64,000 bases of DNA from Hymenobacter sp. H14-R3 (GCF_030063445.1 NZ_JASITD010000011.1:1-64000), one strand, 5' to 3'; numbered from the stretch's first letter, positions 1 through 8,645 are shown. Notes: generated from the letters alone by a model not told the origin. Program-made: numbers and translations.

Positions 1-92
1 ACGCAGTGAAGCATCTTAATCAGAAGAGCAATCTTCACGTTTAGAGCTGGTTACGCGACTAAGATGCTTCACTGCGTTCAGCATGACATTAT
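1..92. repeat. Inverted repeat of the dispersed GTCATGCTGA family, cut by the window edge
   Basis: Perfect 18-bp arms lie at 1-18 and 60-77 (arm core TGAAGCATCTTA and its complement), separated by 41 nt. They are followed by the family signature CAGCATGAC at 80-88. The same TGCTTC/CAGCATGAC motif recurs at 327-438, 8502-8606 and 34449-34548. No transposase is nearby, so this looks like a REP/MITE-type non-autonomous repeat. The left part may extend outside the window. Confidence 0.75.
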
Positions 93-96
93 TTTT

Positions 97-291
97 TTAA
101 CATAAACTATTTGCTAATGGGTACTTAATCTGGGGCGGTAATTGTAATTCCAGGCTGGCTTCGGCCCGCTCGATAGCCGCCAGGCTCTCGCCGGTGCAAT
201 TGATGTCGCGGGCCTCCAAATGCTGCCGAAATTTAGCTGCCCAGTCGGGCTCACCGATGCGGGTAATGGGAAATTGAAATGCTTTTTTCAC
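97..291 (-). pseudogene. Truncated SMI1/KNR4-like protein (N-terminal stump)
   Basis: Reading from a GTG at 291, with AGGA just upstream, gives 64 residues: VKKAFQFPITRIGEPDWAA at the start, then AAIERAEASLELQLPPQ. The pattern of an I-x-x-A/E-E-x-x-L helix followed by LPP is typical of the beginning of SMI1/KNR4-superfamily domains, which normally run to 120-180 residues. Here the frame ends eight residues after IK at a TAA that lies in repeat-derived DNA: 97-129 resembles the flank of another repeat copy at 34410-34444. I infer a gene truncated by repeat insertion or recombination. A longer open frame continues upstream to 507, but that part reads through an inverted repeat and is unlikely to be protein. 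Family call is moderate, truncation fairly likely. Confidence 0.5.
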
Positions 292-321
292 GTTCCTGAA
301 AGTAAGTGCTTGTTTAGAATT

Positions 322-444
322 AAACAGGTCAAAAGAACGGTCATGCTGAGCTTGCCGAAGCAGCTTACTTGCACCGCTAAATAATTGATTTAGTGGGCAA
401 ACTGCTTCAGCAAGCTCAGTATGACCGTTCTTTTGACCCGTTTG
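322..444. repeat. Inverted repeat, dispersed GTCATGCTGA family
   Basis: Arms at about 327-363 and 402-438 pair almost perfectly over 37 bp, with core GGTCATGCTGAGCTTGCCGA and its near-complement. Weaker pairing continues outwards to 322 and 444. The 38-nt loop is AT-richer. The repeat lies between the truncated SMI1-like gene and the 3' end of the monooxygenase gene, where it could also act as a transcript end. Confidence 0.8.
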
Positions 445-458
445 TTGGCTAAGTTGCC

Positions 459-1601
459 TCAATACGCCAGCCGGTACACGCTGCAAAACTGCTGCTCGCT
501 GACCCACTGCGGCGCGGCCCGCATGGCCGCGTTGCGCAGCGCGCCCAGCGGCCCATCCAGGTAGCCCACGTGGCCCATGAGGCGCGAGGTGCGCACAATG
601 CGGCCGGCCCGGGCGTGGCGCAGGCGGTGCAGGGCCGTGAAGGCGGCGGGTGGGTCGTGGGGGTTTTGGGAGAGGCTAAGGGCCAGGGCGTAAGCATCTT
701 CCACGGCCTGGCAGCCGCCCTGGCCCATGTAGGGCGTGGCGGCGTGGGCAGCATCGCCGATTAGGCACACCCGGCCCCGGTGCCAGCGCGGCAGCGGGGC
801 AATATCGAGTACCTCGTTTTTGATAATGGCCGCCTCGGTGGCCGCCGCCAGAATGGCCGGTACCGGGTAGGCAAAGCCCGCAAATGCGGCTTGTAGCCGC
901 GCCAGTAGTCCCTCGCGCGCGCCGCCGAAGCGGCCCGGCACGGCGGCAAACCAATCGACCACGCCATCCTCAATCTCCGAAAAGCCAAACCGCAGGCCGC
1001 CCGCCCAGGCCTCCCGAATGGCGCGCTTGAAATGCGGCGTGAGCTGCACCGCCGACATGCCGCGCCACACCAGGTGCCCCGTGCCGGCGGGCCGCACCCC
1101 CGGAAACAGCTGCGCGCGAATGGGCGAGCGCAGGCCATCGGCCGCCACCACGAAGGCGGCTCGCACCGCGCTGCCATCGGCAAAGGTGGCCGTGACGCCG
1201 GCCGCGTCCTCGGCCAGCGCGGTGCACACTTTGCCCAGCTGCACGTGGGCCGGGCCCACCTCGGCCAGCAGCAGGCTTTGCAGCGTGGCCCGCCGAATGG
1301 CCGTGGTGCCGTGCCCAAATTGCGCCCGAATGCGGCCCTGGTCGGTGCGCAGAATGGGCCGCATCTGGCCATCCACAATTTCGATGGCTTGCAGGGGCAC
1401 CCCGCCCGCGTCGATGCGGTCGGCCAGGCCCAGGCGGCCGAATACCTGCATGGCGTTGGGGGCCATCCAGATGCCCGCGCCTAGCGGCAGTATTTGCGGG
1501 GCGGCCTCGCACACAATGGCCGCCAGGTCGCGCTGCCGCAGCGCCAGGGCTGCCGTGAGGCCGGCAATGCCGCCGCCAATGATGAGGCCGGGAAGCTGCA
1601 T
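459..1601 (-). CDS. FAD-dependent monooxygenase (UbiH / salicylate-hydroxylase type)
   Basis: 380 residues, the usual length for group A aromatic hydroxylases. It has the FAD-binding GxGxxG near the N-terminus (LIIGGGIAGLTAA, about 6-18), the central DG motif (VVAADGLRSPIR, about residue 155) that contacts FAD and NAD(P)H, and the GD motif (VCLIGDAAHAATPYMGQGG, about 278-297) that binds the FAD ribityl chain. Family members hydroxylate aromatic or other small substrates using NAD(P)H and O2. The substrate cannot be told from sequence. The gene stands alone, divergent from an AraC regulator about 360 bp away, which could control it. The ATG at 1601 is chosen because the Rossmann fold begins five residues later. 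Confidence 0.85.
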   Translation of the reverse strand: MQLPGLIIGGGIAGLTAALALRQRDLAAIVCEAAPQILPLGAGIWMAPNAMQVFGRLGLADRIDAGGVPLQAIEIVDGQMRPILRTDQGRIRAQFGHGTTAIRRATLQSLLLAEVGPAHVQLGKVCTALAEDAAGVTATFADGSAVRAAFVVAADGLRSPIRAQLFPGVRPAGTGHLVWRGMSAVQLTPHFKRAIREAWAGGLRFGFSEIEDGVVDWFAAVPGRFGGAREGLLARLQAAFAGFAYPVPAILAAATEAAIIKNEVLDIAPLPRWHRGRVCLIGDAAHAATPYMGQGGCQAVEDAYALALSLSQNPHDPPAAFTALHRLRHARAGRIVRTSRLMGHVGYLDGPLGALRNAAMRAAPQWVSEQQFCSVYRLAY

Positions 1602-1963
1602 GGGAAGGAGGAGTAGGAGTCAGATACCGCGTTCTGGCAGTTGCCAAAATGCGCTGGGCGGCCGGTGTTGCGCCGGCGCCGGTTTACGCAGCGAATGTAG
1701 CGCCCATACGCCGGCCCCTGCCTCTGGGACCAGCCAGGGTCGTTGCGAGCTGCCGCTGGGTGCGGGGCTTTTGCTGCAAGCAGCCGCGCTGGCTATCAGG
1801 CCAAAAGGTTTTTTTATTGGATAACTAGTTGTTGAATAGTATTTTATATTTTATTTTTTTTGACTGACGCGGGCCGTAAGCAGAGTTAGTGGGTGCCTGG
1901 TAGCGGCCGGCGGCAAATAGCCCGCGCCTAACCATTCCGGGCCTCGCCGTGTTACCCGGTGCG
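1602..1963. other. Divergent intergenic region
   Basis: No gene seen in these 362 bp between the monooxygenase and the AraC gene. The stretch 1805-1860 is strikingly AT-rich with long T runs and is the likely promoter/operator zone for both genes. I found no exact TAnnTTTG box. Confidence 0.5.
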
Positions 1964-2860
1964 ATGCCCGCTACTACTACCGCTTCCTATACTTATACTT
2001 CCGAGCTATACGAGCGCCCGGCCCTGGCCAGCAGTGCCGCGCTGGCGTGGCCGGGGGTGCGCGTCGAGCGCTACCAGCTGGAGGCGATGACGCTGCCCGC
2101 GCACTTTCACGCGCAGCACCTGCTGCTGGTGCACCAAGGGGCCCAGCCGCTGGTGGCCACCCGCCGCACCGGGCCCCGCGTGGAGGCCGACCAGTTCCGG
2201 GCCGGGGATGTGGGCCTGTACCCCAGCGGCGAATACGGCCCGTTTGGCTGGGACGGCCCCGCCGATATCATTCACGTGCACTTGGATGCCGAGGCTTTGG
2301 AAAACCGCGCCCGCCACGACCTGGACCTAGCGCGCTTTGCCCTGCGCGAGCGGTTTCGCTGCGACGATGGCCTGCTGGCGCAGCTGGGGCAGCAGCTGCT
2401 GGCGGCCACCGGCCGGCCGCACGCGCTGGGGCAGCTCTATACCGAATCGCTGGTGATGATGCTCTGCTACCACCTCATCGAGCATCACGCCACCTTCGAG
2501 CGGCGGCTGGCCGCCGGGGCCGGCGGGCAACTGCCCGCGGCGGTGCTGGCCCGCCTCGATGCTTACCTGGAGGCCCACGCCGAGCTGCCCGTGACGCTGG
2601 CCGTGCTGGCCGACCTGGCCAATCTGAGCGTGTTTCACTTTGCCCGCCGCTTCAAGCATACCACCGGCCGCTCGCCCTACCAGTACGTGCTGGACTGGAA
2701 AATGCGGCGCGCGCGGGTGCTGCTGCAAGCTGGCGAGCTGCCGGTGGCCGCCATTGGCGATGCGCTGGGCTTTGCCTCGCCGGCGCACTTTGCGGCGGCC
2801 TTCAAGCGGGCCGTGGGTCAGGGGCCCCTGTCGTTTCGGCAGGGTGGCGCGGGGCGCTAA
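1964..2860 (+). CDS. AraC-family transcriptional regulator
   Basis: 298 residues from the ATG at 1964. An in-frame GTG at 1949 would add five residues. The N-terminal half (about 1-170) contains cupin-like sensor sequence with an early HFHAQHLLLVHQG stretch. The C-terminal 100 residues form two AraC HTH motifs: LADLANLSVFHFARRFK, then AIGDALGFASPAHFAAAFKR, preceded by the characteristic R-SPYQYVLDWKMRRA linker. AraC regulators with a sensor domain usually activate adjacent genes in response to a small ligand. Downstream on the same strand, 120 bp away, are an NmrA-like reductase and an alpha/beta hydrolase, the likely targets together with the divergent monooxygenase. Confidence 0.85.
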   Translation: MPATTTASYTYTSELYERPALASSAALAWPGVRVERYQLEAMTLPAHFHAQHLLLVHQGAQPLVATRRTGPRVEADQFRAGDVGLYPSGEYGPFGWDGPADIIHVHLDAEALENRARHDLDLARFALRERFRCDDGLLAQLGQQLLAATGRPHALGQLYTESLVMMLCYHLIEHHATFERRLAAGAGGQLPAAVLARLDAYLEAHAELPVTLAVLADLANLSVFHFARRFKHTTGRSPYQYVLDWKMRRARVLLQAGELPVAAIGDALGFASPAHFAAAFKRAVGQGPLSFRQGGAGR

Positions 2861-2980
2861 AAGCGCAAGAATTCGTAAGAAGCGCGCAAGAATCGGGCGC
2901 CCGGCCGGGTGGGGGTAGGGGACCTTTGTGGTCGTTACAGCAGCCGCAAAAAGCGGTTGCGCCACGCTTATTTCCCTCCC

Positions 2981-3865
2981 ATGAATCCTGTTATTTTGGT
3001 GGCTGGCGCCACCGGCAACCTGGGCGGCCGCCTGGTGGCGGCCCTGCTTCAGCGCGGGGCGACCGTGCGGGCGCTGGTGCGCCCCGAAACCGACCCTGCC
3101 AAGGTAGCCCACCTGACCCAGTTGGGCGTAGTAGTGCTGCCCGTGGCCTTTGCCGACCACGCGGCCCTCACCCATGCCTGCCAAGGGGTGAGCTGTGTGG
3201 TATCGGTGCTGGCGGGCCTGCGTGAGGTTATTGTGGATGCCCAGGCGCAGCTGCTGGCGGCGGCCGTGGCCGCGGGCGTGCCCCGCTTTATCCCCTCCGA
3301 CTTTGCCAGCGACTACACCCAGCAGGCCCCCGGCCTGAACCGCAACTTCGACCTGCGGCGCGCATTTCGGGCCCAGCTCGACCAGGCGCCCATTGCGGCT
3401 ACATCTGTGCTCAACGGGGCCTTTGCCGAAGTGCTCGCCTACAACATTGCGCTGCTCGACTTCAAGCGCCAGCAGGTGGGCTACTGGGAAGATGCCGACT
3501 GGCAGATTGACTTCACCACGATGGACGACACGGCCGCTTACACGGCCGCCGCCGCCCTGGACCCGGCCCCGCCCCGCTTCCTGCGCATTGCCAGCTTTCA
3601 ACCCAGCCCCCGCGAGCTGGCCGGCATTGCCGAGGCGGCCGGGCGGGGCCAGTTTGCGCTGGTGCGCCTGGGTGCCCGCGCCGACCTGGCGGCCCACGTG
3701 CAGCAGGCGCGCGCCGCCAACCCCGCCGGCGAGCAGCAGCTCTACACCGACTGGCAGCAGCTGCAATACATGCTGAGCATGTTCAGCGTGCAAAACCGCC
3801 CGCTCGATAACGCCCGCTACGCCGACCTCACCTGGACCGCTGCCCGTACCTTCTTAACTGCCTAA
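2981..3865 (+). CDS. NmrA / isoflavone-reductase-like NAD(P)-binding protein
   Basis: 294 residues from the ATG at 2981, which places the dinucleotide motif VAGATGNLGGRL (GxxGxxG) at residues 7-18 as expected for atypical short-chain dehydrogenases. The segment RFIPSDFASDYTQQ around residue 105 matches the FIPS-[ED]-F signature of the PCBER/isoflavone reductase group. These proteins are either NADPH reductases or NAD(P)-sensing regulators. The sequence alone does not decide, and no substrate can be named. A near-consensus promoter box (GACCTTTG, 2921-2928) lies 53 nt upstream. The stop is 4 bp before the alpha/beta hydrolase start, so the two are surely co-transcribed. Confidence 0.8.
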   Translation: MNPVILVAGATGNLGGRLVAALLQRGATVRALVRPETDPAKVAHLTQLGVVVLPVAFADHAALTHACQGVSCVVSVLAGLREVIVDAQAQLLAAAVAAGVPRFIPSDFASDYTQQAPGLNRNFDLRRAFRAQLDQAPIAATSVLNGAFAEVLAYNIALLDFKRQQVGYWEDADWQIDFTTMDDTAAYTAAAALDPAPPRFLRIASFQPSPRELAGIAEAAGRGQFALVRLGARADLAAHVQQARAANPAGEQQLYTDWQQLQYMLSMFSVQNRPLDNARYADLTWTAARTFLTA

Positions 3866-3869
3866 TACT

Positions 3870-4796
3870 ATGCAACCTATGCCTGCTGATTTTTTAGGTG
3901 AGTATTCCGACGAGGCGCTCATCAGCCACCTGCCCGGCTTCACCAACCACTACGCCACCGTGAACGGGGTGCGCCTGCACTACGTGGCGGGCGGCAGCGG
4001 CCCGGTGCTGGTCTGCCTGCCGGGCTGGCCCCAAACGTGGTTTTCCTACCATCCCATTGCCGCCGGCCTGGCCCGGCACTACCGCGTGCTTATCGTGGAC
4101 ATTCGCGGCATGGGCAGCTCCGACAAGCCCGCCACCGGCTACGACAAAAGGACGATGGCCCAGGACGTGTTGGCGCTGCTGCGCCACCTGGGCATCGAAA
4201 AAGCGTCGCTGCTGGGCCACGACATTGGGGGCATGGTGGCCAGCAGCCTGGCCTTCAACCACCCCGAGGCCGTGGATAAGCTTATTCTGGCCGATGGCGC
4301 GCACCCCAGCCCAGGCCTCCTGCACATGCCGCTGCTGCCCGCCCCTGGCGCGTTTGGCAACAAAATGGACGGGCAGCAGCCCTACGTGTGGTGGATGGCC
4401 TTCAACCAGGTGAAGGGCCTGCCCGAGCAGCTGCTGGCCGGCCGCTTCCAGTACCTGCTCGATTACCTGTTTGCCTACGTGATGCTCGACGAAAGCAAGA
4501 TGTCGGCCTTCGACCGGGCTACCTACGCGGCCGTGTACAACCAGCCCGAGAATATTCGGGCGGCCAACGCCTGGTACCAGGCCTTGGACCAGGACATTGC
4601 CGACGCCAACACCTACGGCCGCCTCGCCATGCCGGTGCTAGGCATCGGCAGCCACGTTTCCCACCGCTACTTGCAAATGAGCCTGCCCCACGTGGCCGAC
4701 AACGTGCAGGTAATCGGGCTCTTAGATAGCGGCCACTACATGTTTGAGGAAAAGCCGGCTGAGGTGCTGGAAGCCGTGTTGGGCTTCCTGGGCTAG
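3870..4796 (+). CDS. Alpha/beta hydrolase (epoxide hydrolase / haloalkane dehalogenase type)
   Basis: 308 residues of alpha/beta-hydrolase fold. Visible are the oxyanion-hole segment LPGWPQTWFSY after the first core strands, DIRGMGSSDKP, and the nucleophile elbow GHDIGGM, where the nucleophile is Asp as in epoxide hydrolases and dehalogenases rather than Ser. The catalytic His lies near the C-terminus in LLDSGHYMFEEKP. Cytoplasmic, no signal peptide. It sits directly behind the NmrA-like gene in one transcript under the AraC gene. A role in modifying a small xenobiotic or secondary metabolite is inferred from this pairing only. Confidence 0.85.
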   Translation: MQPMPADFLGEYSDEALISHLPGFTNHYATVNGVRLHYVAGGSGPVLVCLPGWPQTWFSYHPIAAGLARHYRVLIVDIRGMGSSDKPATGYDKRTMAQDVLALLRHLGIEKASLLGHDIGGMVASSLAFNHPEAVDKLILADGAHPSPGLLHMPLLPAPGAFGNKMDGQQPYVWWMAFNQVKGLPEQLLAGRFQYLLDYLFAYVMLDESKMSAFDRATYAAVYNQPENIRAANAWYQALDQDIADANTYGRLAMPVLGIGSHVSHRYLQMSLPHVADNVQVIGLLDSGHYMFEEKPAEVLEAVLGFLG

Positions 4797-4842
4797 GGGG
4801 CTGCGTAAAGGAATTCTCAGGTTAGGATGCCGCGTTGCGGCT

Positions 4843-4917
4843 TAGGCAAACGCTAACGGCCAATGGTTAAAGTGCAGTAAATATGCACTTTAACCATTGG
4901 CCGTTAGCGTTTGCCTA
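4843..4917. repeat. Perfect 34-bp inverted repeat between convergent genes
   Basis: Arms 4843-4876 and 4884-4917 are exact reverse complements (outer end TAGGCAAACGCTAACGGC) around a 7-nt loop. It lies between the 3' ends of the alpha/beta hydrolase (+) and the DUF1963 gene (-). No T tract follows, so it is not a standard intrinsic terminator, but such a long stem could end or protect both transcripts. Its sequence differs from the GTCATGCTGA family. Confidence 0.8.
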
Positions 4918-5032
4918 CCCACATCAACTTCGAAGCTGCGCTAAAGTCGGCGCGTGCCGGGTTGCCCTGCCGCGCCTGGCAAGCGCCGCCGGCTGCAAAA
5001 GTCGCCTGGTGCCGCGCAGTGCCTGGCTAGCG

Positions 5033-5908
5033 TTAGTAGCACTGCAAGAACTGGCGCACCTGGCTGAAATCGCGGCGGGCCAGGTCGGCCCGCTTTATCC
5101 AGAAGTAGAGGCGGCCCATGTCGCCCCACATCATGCCGGCTTCGGCTTCGTGGCTGTCGAGCTGCAAGAGCAGCTCCCACTCGCCAGCGGCTTGCTGCGC
5201 AAGCGCAGTCGCTTGGTCGCGGCTAAGATTTTGATTTTCAATACTAATGCCGCTCTGGCTAGCCAGCACGCACTGCGCGCGCATGGGGCCCTGGAGGTTG
5301 TCCGAATTGCCGAGCAGGCGGCTGGTGCCGTCGCCGTGCTGGGTGAGCAGCAGGAAGCCGTAGGCGGCGCGCTGGTCTTCGGTAAAGGCTTCTTCTGGTA
5401 GGGGCAGGTCCTCGTCCCAGGGGTTGGGCAGGGTGAGCTCGGGGGCGAAGGCCAGGGCGGCGGCGGGGAAGGCGGAGTAGGCTTCGGCCGTTAAATCGGT
5501 GGGTAAGGGCCTGGTTACCAGTGCCTCCGCGGCGGGGTAGTACTGCACCACGGCCCGGCCGCGGTCGGCGGGGTCATGGCCCCAGGGCTGTTCCAGCGCA
5601 TCGTAGAAAAAGGCCAGCCGGCCGGTGGGAGGTAGCAGCCCGCGGGCATCGTGCGGGGCCACTTCGGCCAGGTTAAGTTGGGCGATGAAGCTGAGGCTGC
5701 GGCCCTGCCAGGTGGGCCAGGCGGCGGCGGCGGGCAGGTCGGGCGCGCCGCCCAGGCGCGAAGTGCCCAGGGCCAGCGGGGCCGCTGCCGGAGCCGCCGC
5801 CTGCGGCAGCACCCGAATGCTGGGCCGGCACAGCGGGGCCAGCAGCGGCCAGAACTCGCCCAGGTCTTTGCCAGTAACGAGGGCTTGTAAATCAGCTAGT
5901 TGCTGCAT
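5033..5908 (-). CDS. DUF1963 (YwqG-like) protein
   Basis: 291 residues. The body matches the DUF1963/YwqG pattern: SRLGGAPDLP, then W-P-x-W-Q-G-R-S-LSFIAQLNL, GRLAFFYDA, and near the end MMWGDMGRLYFWI. These are the conserved blocks of this two-sheet family, whose function is unknown. DUF1963 proteins often occur in polymorphic or accessory loci and may bind other proteins. The start codon is 2 bp from the stop of the DUF4132 gene, so it is the last gene of the large minus-strand operon. No signal peptide or membrane segment. Confidence 0.8.
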   Translation of the reverse strand: MQQLADLQALVTGKDLGEFWPLLAPLCRPSIRVLPQAAAPAAAPLALGTSRLGGAPDLPAAAAWPTWQGRSLSFIAQLNLAEVAPHDARGLLPPTGRLAFFYDALEQPWGHDPADRGRAVVQYYPAAEALVTRPLPTDLTAEAYSAFPAAALAFAPELTLPNPWDEDLPLPEEAFTEDQRAAYGFLLLTQHGDGTSRLLGNSDNLQGPMRAQCVLASQSGISIENQNLSRDQATALAQQAAGEWELLLQLDSHEAEAGMMWGDMGRLYFWIKRADLARRDFSQVRQFLQCY

Positions 5909-5910
5909 GG

Positions 5911-8463
5911 TTACTTGGTTTTGAGCTGGCGAATAATTGTCTCGTCCGTAATCTTATCATCGTCCATCAGTAGCAAGGCTTTGCTGAGGATGATGGAGAG
6001 CACGGCGTCGCCCTCGAAGGGCAGAAATACGCCGGCCGCGCTCGGGGCTTTGGCCGCGCGGTCGGGCACAATGCAGAGGTACTGGTCGTTGGGCTCCATC
6101 AGAATGTTGCCGCTGCCGAGGTGGATTTTGTAGGTGCGCAGCTTGCCCTGCACCACCAAAAACTTGTCGGTGAGGGTGCTGACTTTGCCGATTTTGAGGC
6201 GGGGCACCAGGCGCGCCAGGGCCAGGCGGCGGTTTTTGGCCACCTCGCTGAGCTCGCCGAAGCTGTAGCTTTCCCAGTAGGTGCGAAACTGGGTGAGGCC
6301 GCCGTTGTCGCGCCACTGCGGGTCGTTGCCCACGCTGGCCACGCCCACGAACAGGTCCACGTCGCGCATCACTTCGGAGAGGACCAGCGGCGGGATTTCG
6401 GGCAGCGGCACGGCCTCGCCGGCGCGGCTGAAGCGCACCTGGTCGGTGCTCACGTAGAGCCAGATGCCGGTGTCGTTGAAGGCCTCGTCGGCGTCTACTT
6501 CGCTCACCCAAAACTCGGCTTGCAGGCCGTGGGCGGGCAGCGGCAGGGTGGCCGTTTCGGTTTCGTAGCCCTTGTCGTAGGCGCCCAGCAGGCTGTATTT
6601 CCAGCCGCGTATCTTGGCTAACGAGCTGAATTGGTGCTGCTTGAGCAGGTGGGCCGCCATGCGGTTGGAGTAGGTGCGGGTGCGCTCCTCGGGCGGCGTG
6701 AGCAGGTACACTTCTCTAAATGCTTGTTTGATAGGCTGTTGTAGCTGCTGGGCTTCGAGCAGGCCCCGCCAGGCCAGCACCTCGGCGGCGGGGGCCAGCA
6801 CGGGGTGCCACAGCTCCACCAGGTCATCGTCGGTGGGCGGGGCCACGGGCTGATGCTTAGCATCGCGCCAGCCGTTGGCCAGCCAAATGGCGTCGGTGTG
6901 GGTGCCGTCGGGGTGGTGAAAGCGCCAGATGAGCGGGCGCGTGAGCAGGCCCAGCAGGCCGTGTTCGGCGTAGTGCTGCCGAAACCACGGGGCCGCCATG
7001 CGGCGGCCGGCCACAAAGCTGCGGTCGAGGCGCTCGCGCTGGGCGGTGTAAGTTTGCTGAAGCTGCAAAGCATTGTTCTTTAGCTTTTTAAGCTCGGCGG
7101 CGTGGGTGGCTTTGAGGGCGGCGGGCGCGGCTTTGAGGGGCTTGCCGGCCTTGGCCCAGTGCACCTCGGCCTTGCCGTGTTCGAGCAGCAGCGTGGCGGT
7201 GTAGTCGGCGAAGGTTTCAACCAGTTGGCCGTCTTCCAGGCCAAAATCGGGCACGGCCATGTCCTCAATCTCATCGGGGCTCACGCCCAGCTCGGCCGAA
7301 ACCTGGAGGATATACTTGGCAATGAGCGCCTGGGTATTGGTTTGCTTGATGCGGGGGCGCACCCGCGCCAGGGCCGCCACGCCGGGCAGGCCGCTTTGCG
7401 AAAGCGTGAGCAGGCAGGCGTTGCCCAGGGCCATGGCCGCCGGCCCCTGGCCCGGAATCTTGCGGTAGCACTTGGCGGCCAGGGCACTCAGCTGCTGCAA
7501 GATGCCGGCATCGGCCAGCGGCTGCACGGCCCACGCCAACCCTTTGGCTACGATGGCATTAGGCTCTAATAAATAGGTGTAGGACGAGTAAGTGCGGGTG
7601 CGGCCATCACCGTAGTCCACGGTTTGGGTTTCCTCCACAATGGGCGTGGTGGCCAGTAATTCGAGCCAGGCGAGGGCCTGCGGGCGCACGGCATCGGGGC
7701 CCACGGCGGCGGTGGCGGCGGCCAGCTCCTTGCGAAACTTAGCGGTGGGCTGGCCGCCGCTGGTTTTTTGCCACAGGTGCAGCAGGCGCAGCCAGGGCAG
7801 GGTGGTGGGCGCGTCGTCGGGCAGGCCGTCGGCAAACTGCGCCAGTTCCCGTCCGAAGGCATCGCCCGCGGGGAAGCTGACGACGGGCCGCCCTTCGGCG
7901 TTGCCCAGGCTCAGGATGCCCTGGAGGCGGCGCTGCATCTTGGTTACTTCGTCGGCCCGCCAGCCCGTTAGCTCCAGGTGCGTCGCGGCCAGAAATTTGG
8001 CTAGATACGCGGCCAGCGGCTCCGTGAGGCCGTTTTTCTTCGCCGATTTTTCTAATTGCCCCAGCGTCAGGCCCACCGGAAAAATGCCCAGCGCCTCGCG
8101 GATGGCTTCGGCATTGGGTGTGTCGAAGCGCAGGCCGTAGCCGTGAAAAAGCTGGATGAACTCGGGGTTGCTGAGCGCCAGGGTGGTGCGCATCAGCCCT
8201 TCCAGCAGCCGCAGCAGGGTGGTGCGCAGCCGGCCCCCGTTGGCCCGCAGCGCCACCAGGGCGGCCAGCGCCAGGCGGCCCCGGTAGGCGGCATCCTGCG
8301 CCTTGGCGGCCTGGTAAACGGGCAGCTCGGTGATGGTGCTGTGCCAGTTGGCCGTGCTACCGGCCTCTTTAATAAGCTGTTGCAGCACCGGCTGCATTTC
8401 CCGCGACGCGGGGCTGGCATCGGCGGGAAGGTCGGCCAGGGTGAATTTTTCGGAAGTAGGCAT
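5911..8463 (-). CDS. DUF4132-domain protein (MolR/YehI-like)
   Basis: 850 residues. The N-terminal 400 residues are helical repeat-like. The C-terminal half carries the DUF4132 core: RMAAPWFRQHYAEHGLL, RPLIWRFHH, DDDLVELWHPVLA, QPIKQAFREVYLLTPPE. A final domain includes YKIHLGSGNILMEPNDQYLCI and ends in an ...ALLLMDDDKITDETI helix. E. coli YehI/MolR shares this architecture and lies in a locus with a MoxR ATPase, a VWA protein and a SWIM protein; its biochemical function is not established. Here it is separated from the upstream small beta-grasp-like gene by 182 bp containing a long inverted repeat, and is nearly fused to the DUF1963 gene (2 bp). Cytoplasmic by sequence. Confidence 0.8.
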   Translation of the reverse strand: MPTSEKFTLADLPADASPASREMQPVLQQLIKEAGSTANWHSTITELPVYQAAKAQDAAYRGRLALAALVALRANGGRLRTTLLRLLEGLMRTTLALSNPEFIQLFHGYGLRFDTPNAEAIREALGIFPVGLTLGQLEKSAKKNGLTEPLAAYLAKFLAATHLELTGWRADEVTKMQRRLQGILSLGNAEGRPVVSFPAGDAFGRELAQFADGLPDDAPTTLPWLRLLHLWQKTSGGQPTAKFRKELAAATAAVGPDAVRPQALAWLELLATTPIVEETQTVDYGDGRTRTYSSYTYLLEPNAIVAKGLAWAVQPLADAGILQQLSALAAKCYRKIPGQGPAAMALGNACLLTLSQSGLPGVAALARVRPRIKQTNTQALIAKYILQVSAELGVSPDEIEDMAVPDFGLEDGQLVETFADYTATLLLEHGKAEVHWAKAGKPLKAAPAALKATHAAELKKLKNNALQLQQTYTAQRERLDRSFVAGRRMAAPWFRQHYAEHGLLGLLTRPLIWRFHHPDGTHTDAIWLANGWRDAKHQPVAPPTDDDLVELWHPVLAPAAEVLAWRGLLEAQQLQQPIKQAFREVYLLTPPEERTRTYSNRMAAHLLKQHQFSSLAKIRGWKYSLLGAYDKGYETETATLPLPAHGLQAEFWVSEVDADEAFNDTGIWLYVSTDQVRFSRAGEAVPLPEIPPLVLSEVMRDVDLFVGVASVGNDPQWRDNGGLTQFRTYWESYSFGELSEVAKNRRLALARLVPRLKIGKVSTLTDKFLVVQGKLRTYKIHLGSGNILMEPNDQYLCIVPDRAAKAPSAAGVFLPFEGDAVLSIILSKALLLMDDDKITDETIIRQLKTK

Positions 8464-8501
8464 AAAATTCTGATTATTAGGGGGGAGCGTTTGGGGCCCT
8501 T

Positions 8502-8606
8502 TTGAACGTCATGCTGAGCTTGCCGAAGCATCTCTACCGCGGCATTGGAGTCAGTAATCCTAACGGCGCGGTAGAGATGCTTCGGCAAGCTCAGCATGAC
8601 GTTCAA
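8502..8606. repeat. Perfect 40-bp inverted repeat, dispersed GTCATGCTGA family, inside the operon
   Basis: Arms 8502-8541 and 8567-8606 are exact reverse complements over 40 bp, with a 25-nt loop. Each arm holds the family core (GTCATGCTGAGCTTGCCGAA in the left arm) extended by TCTCTACCGCG. It lies between the small beta-grasp-like gene and the DUF4132 gene, so transcripts of the operon must contain a very stable hairpin here. That could reduce or uncouple expression of the last two genes. This is the most perfect copy of the family in the window. Confidence 0.9.
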
Positions 8607-8645
8607 ATAAAATTTCATAAAATACTGAAAATCAATAATTTATCC

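Noticed and set aside
292-507. N-terminal extension of the SMI1-like fragment to 136 aa
   Set aside because: It would translate an inverted repeat (LLRQAQHDRSFD) and overlap the monooxygenase 3' end; the GTG at 291 with AGGA upstream is a better start.
8193-8618. 141-aa frame crossing the repeat upstream of DUF4132
   Set aside because: Its first half is translated repeat (MLSLPKHLYR and EMLRQAQHD) and the rest is out of frame with the true gene.
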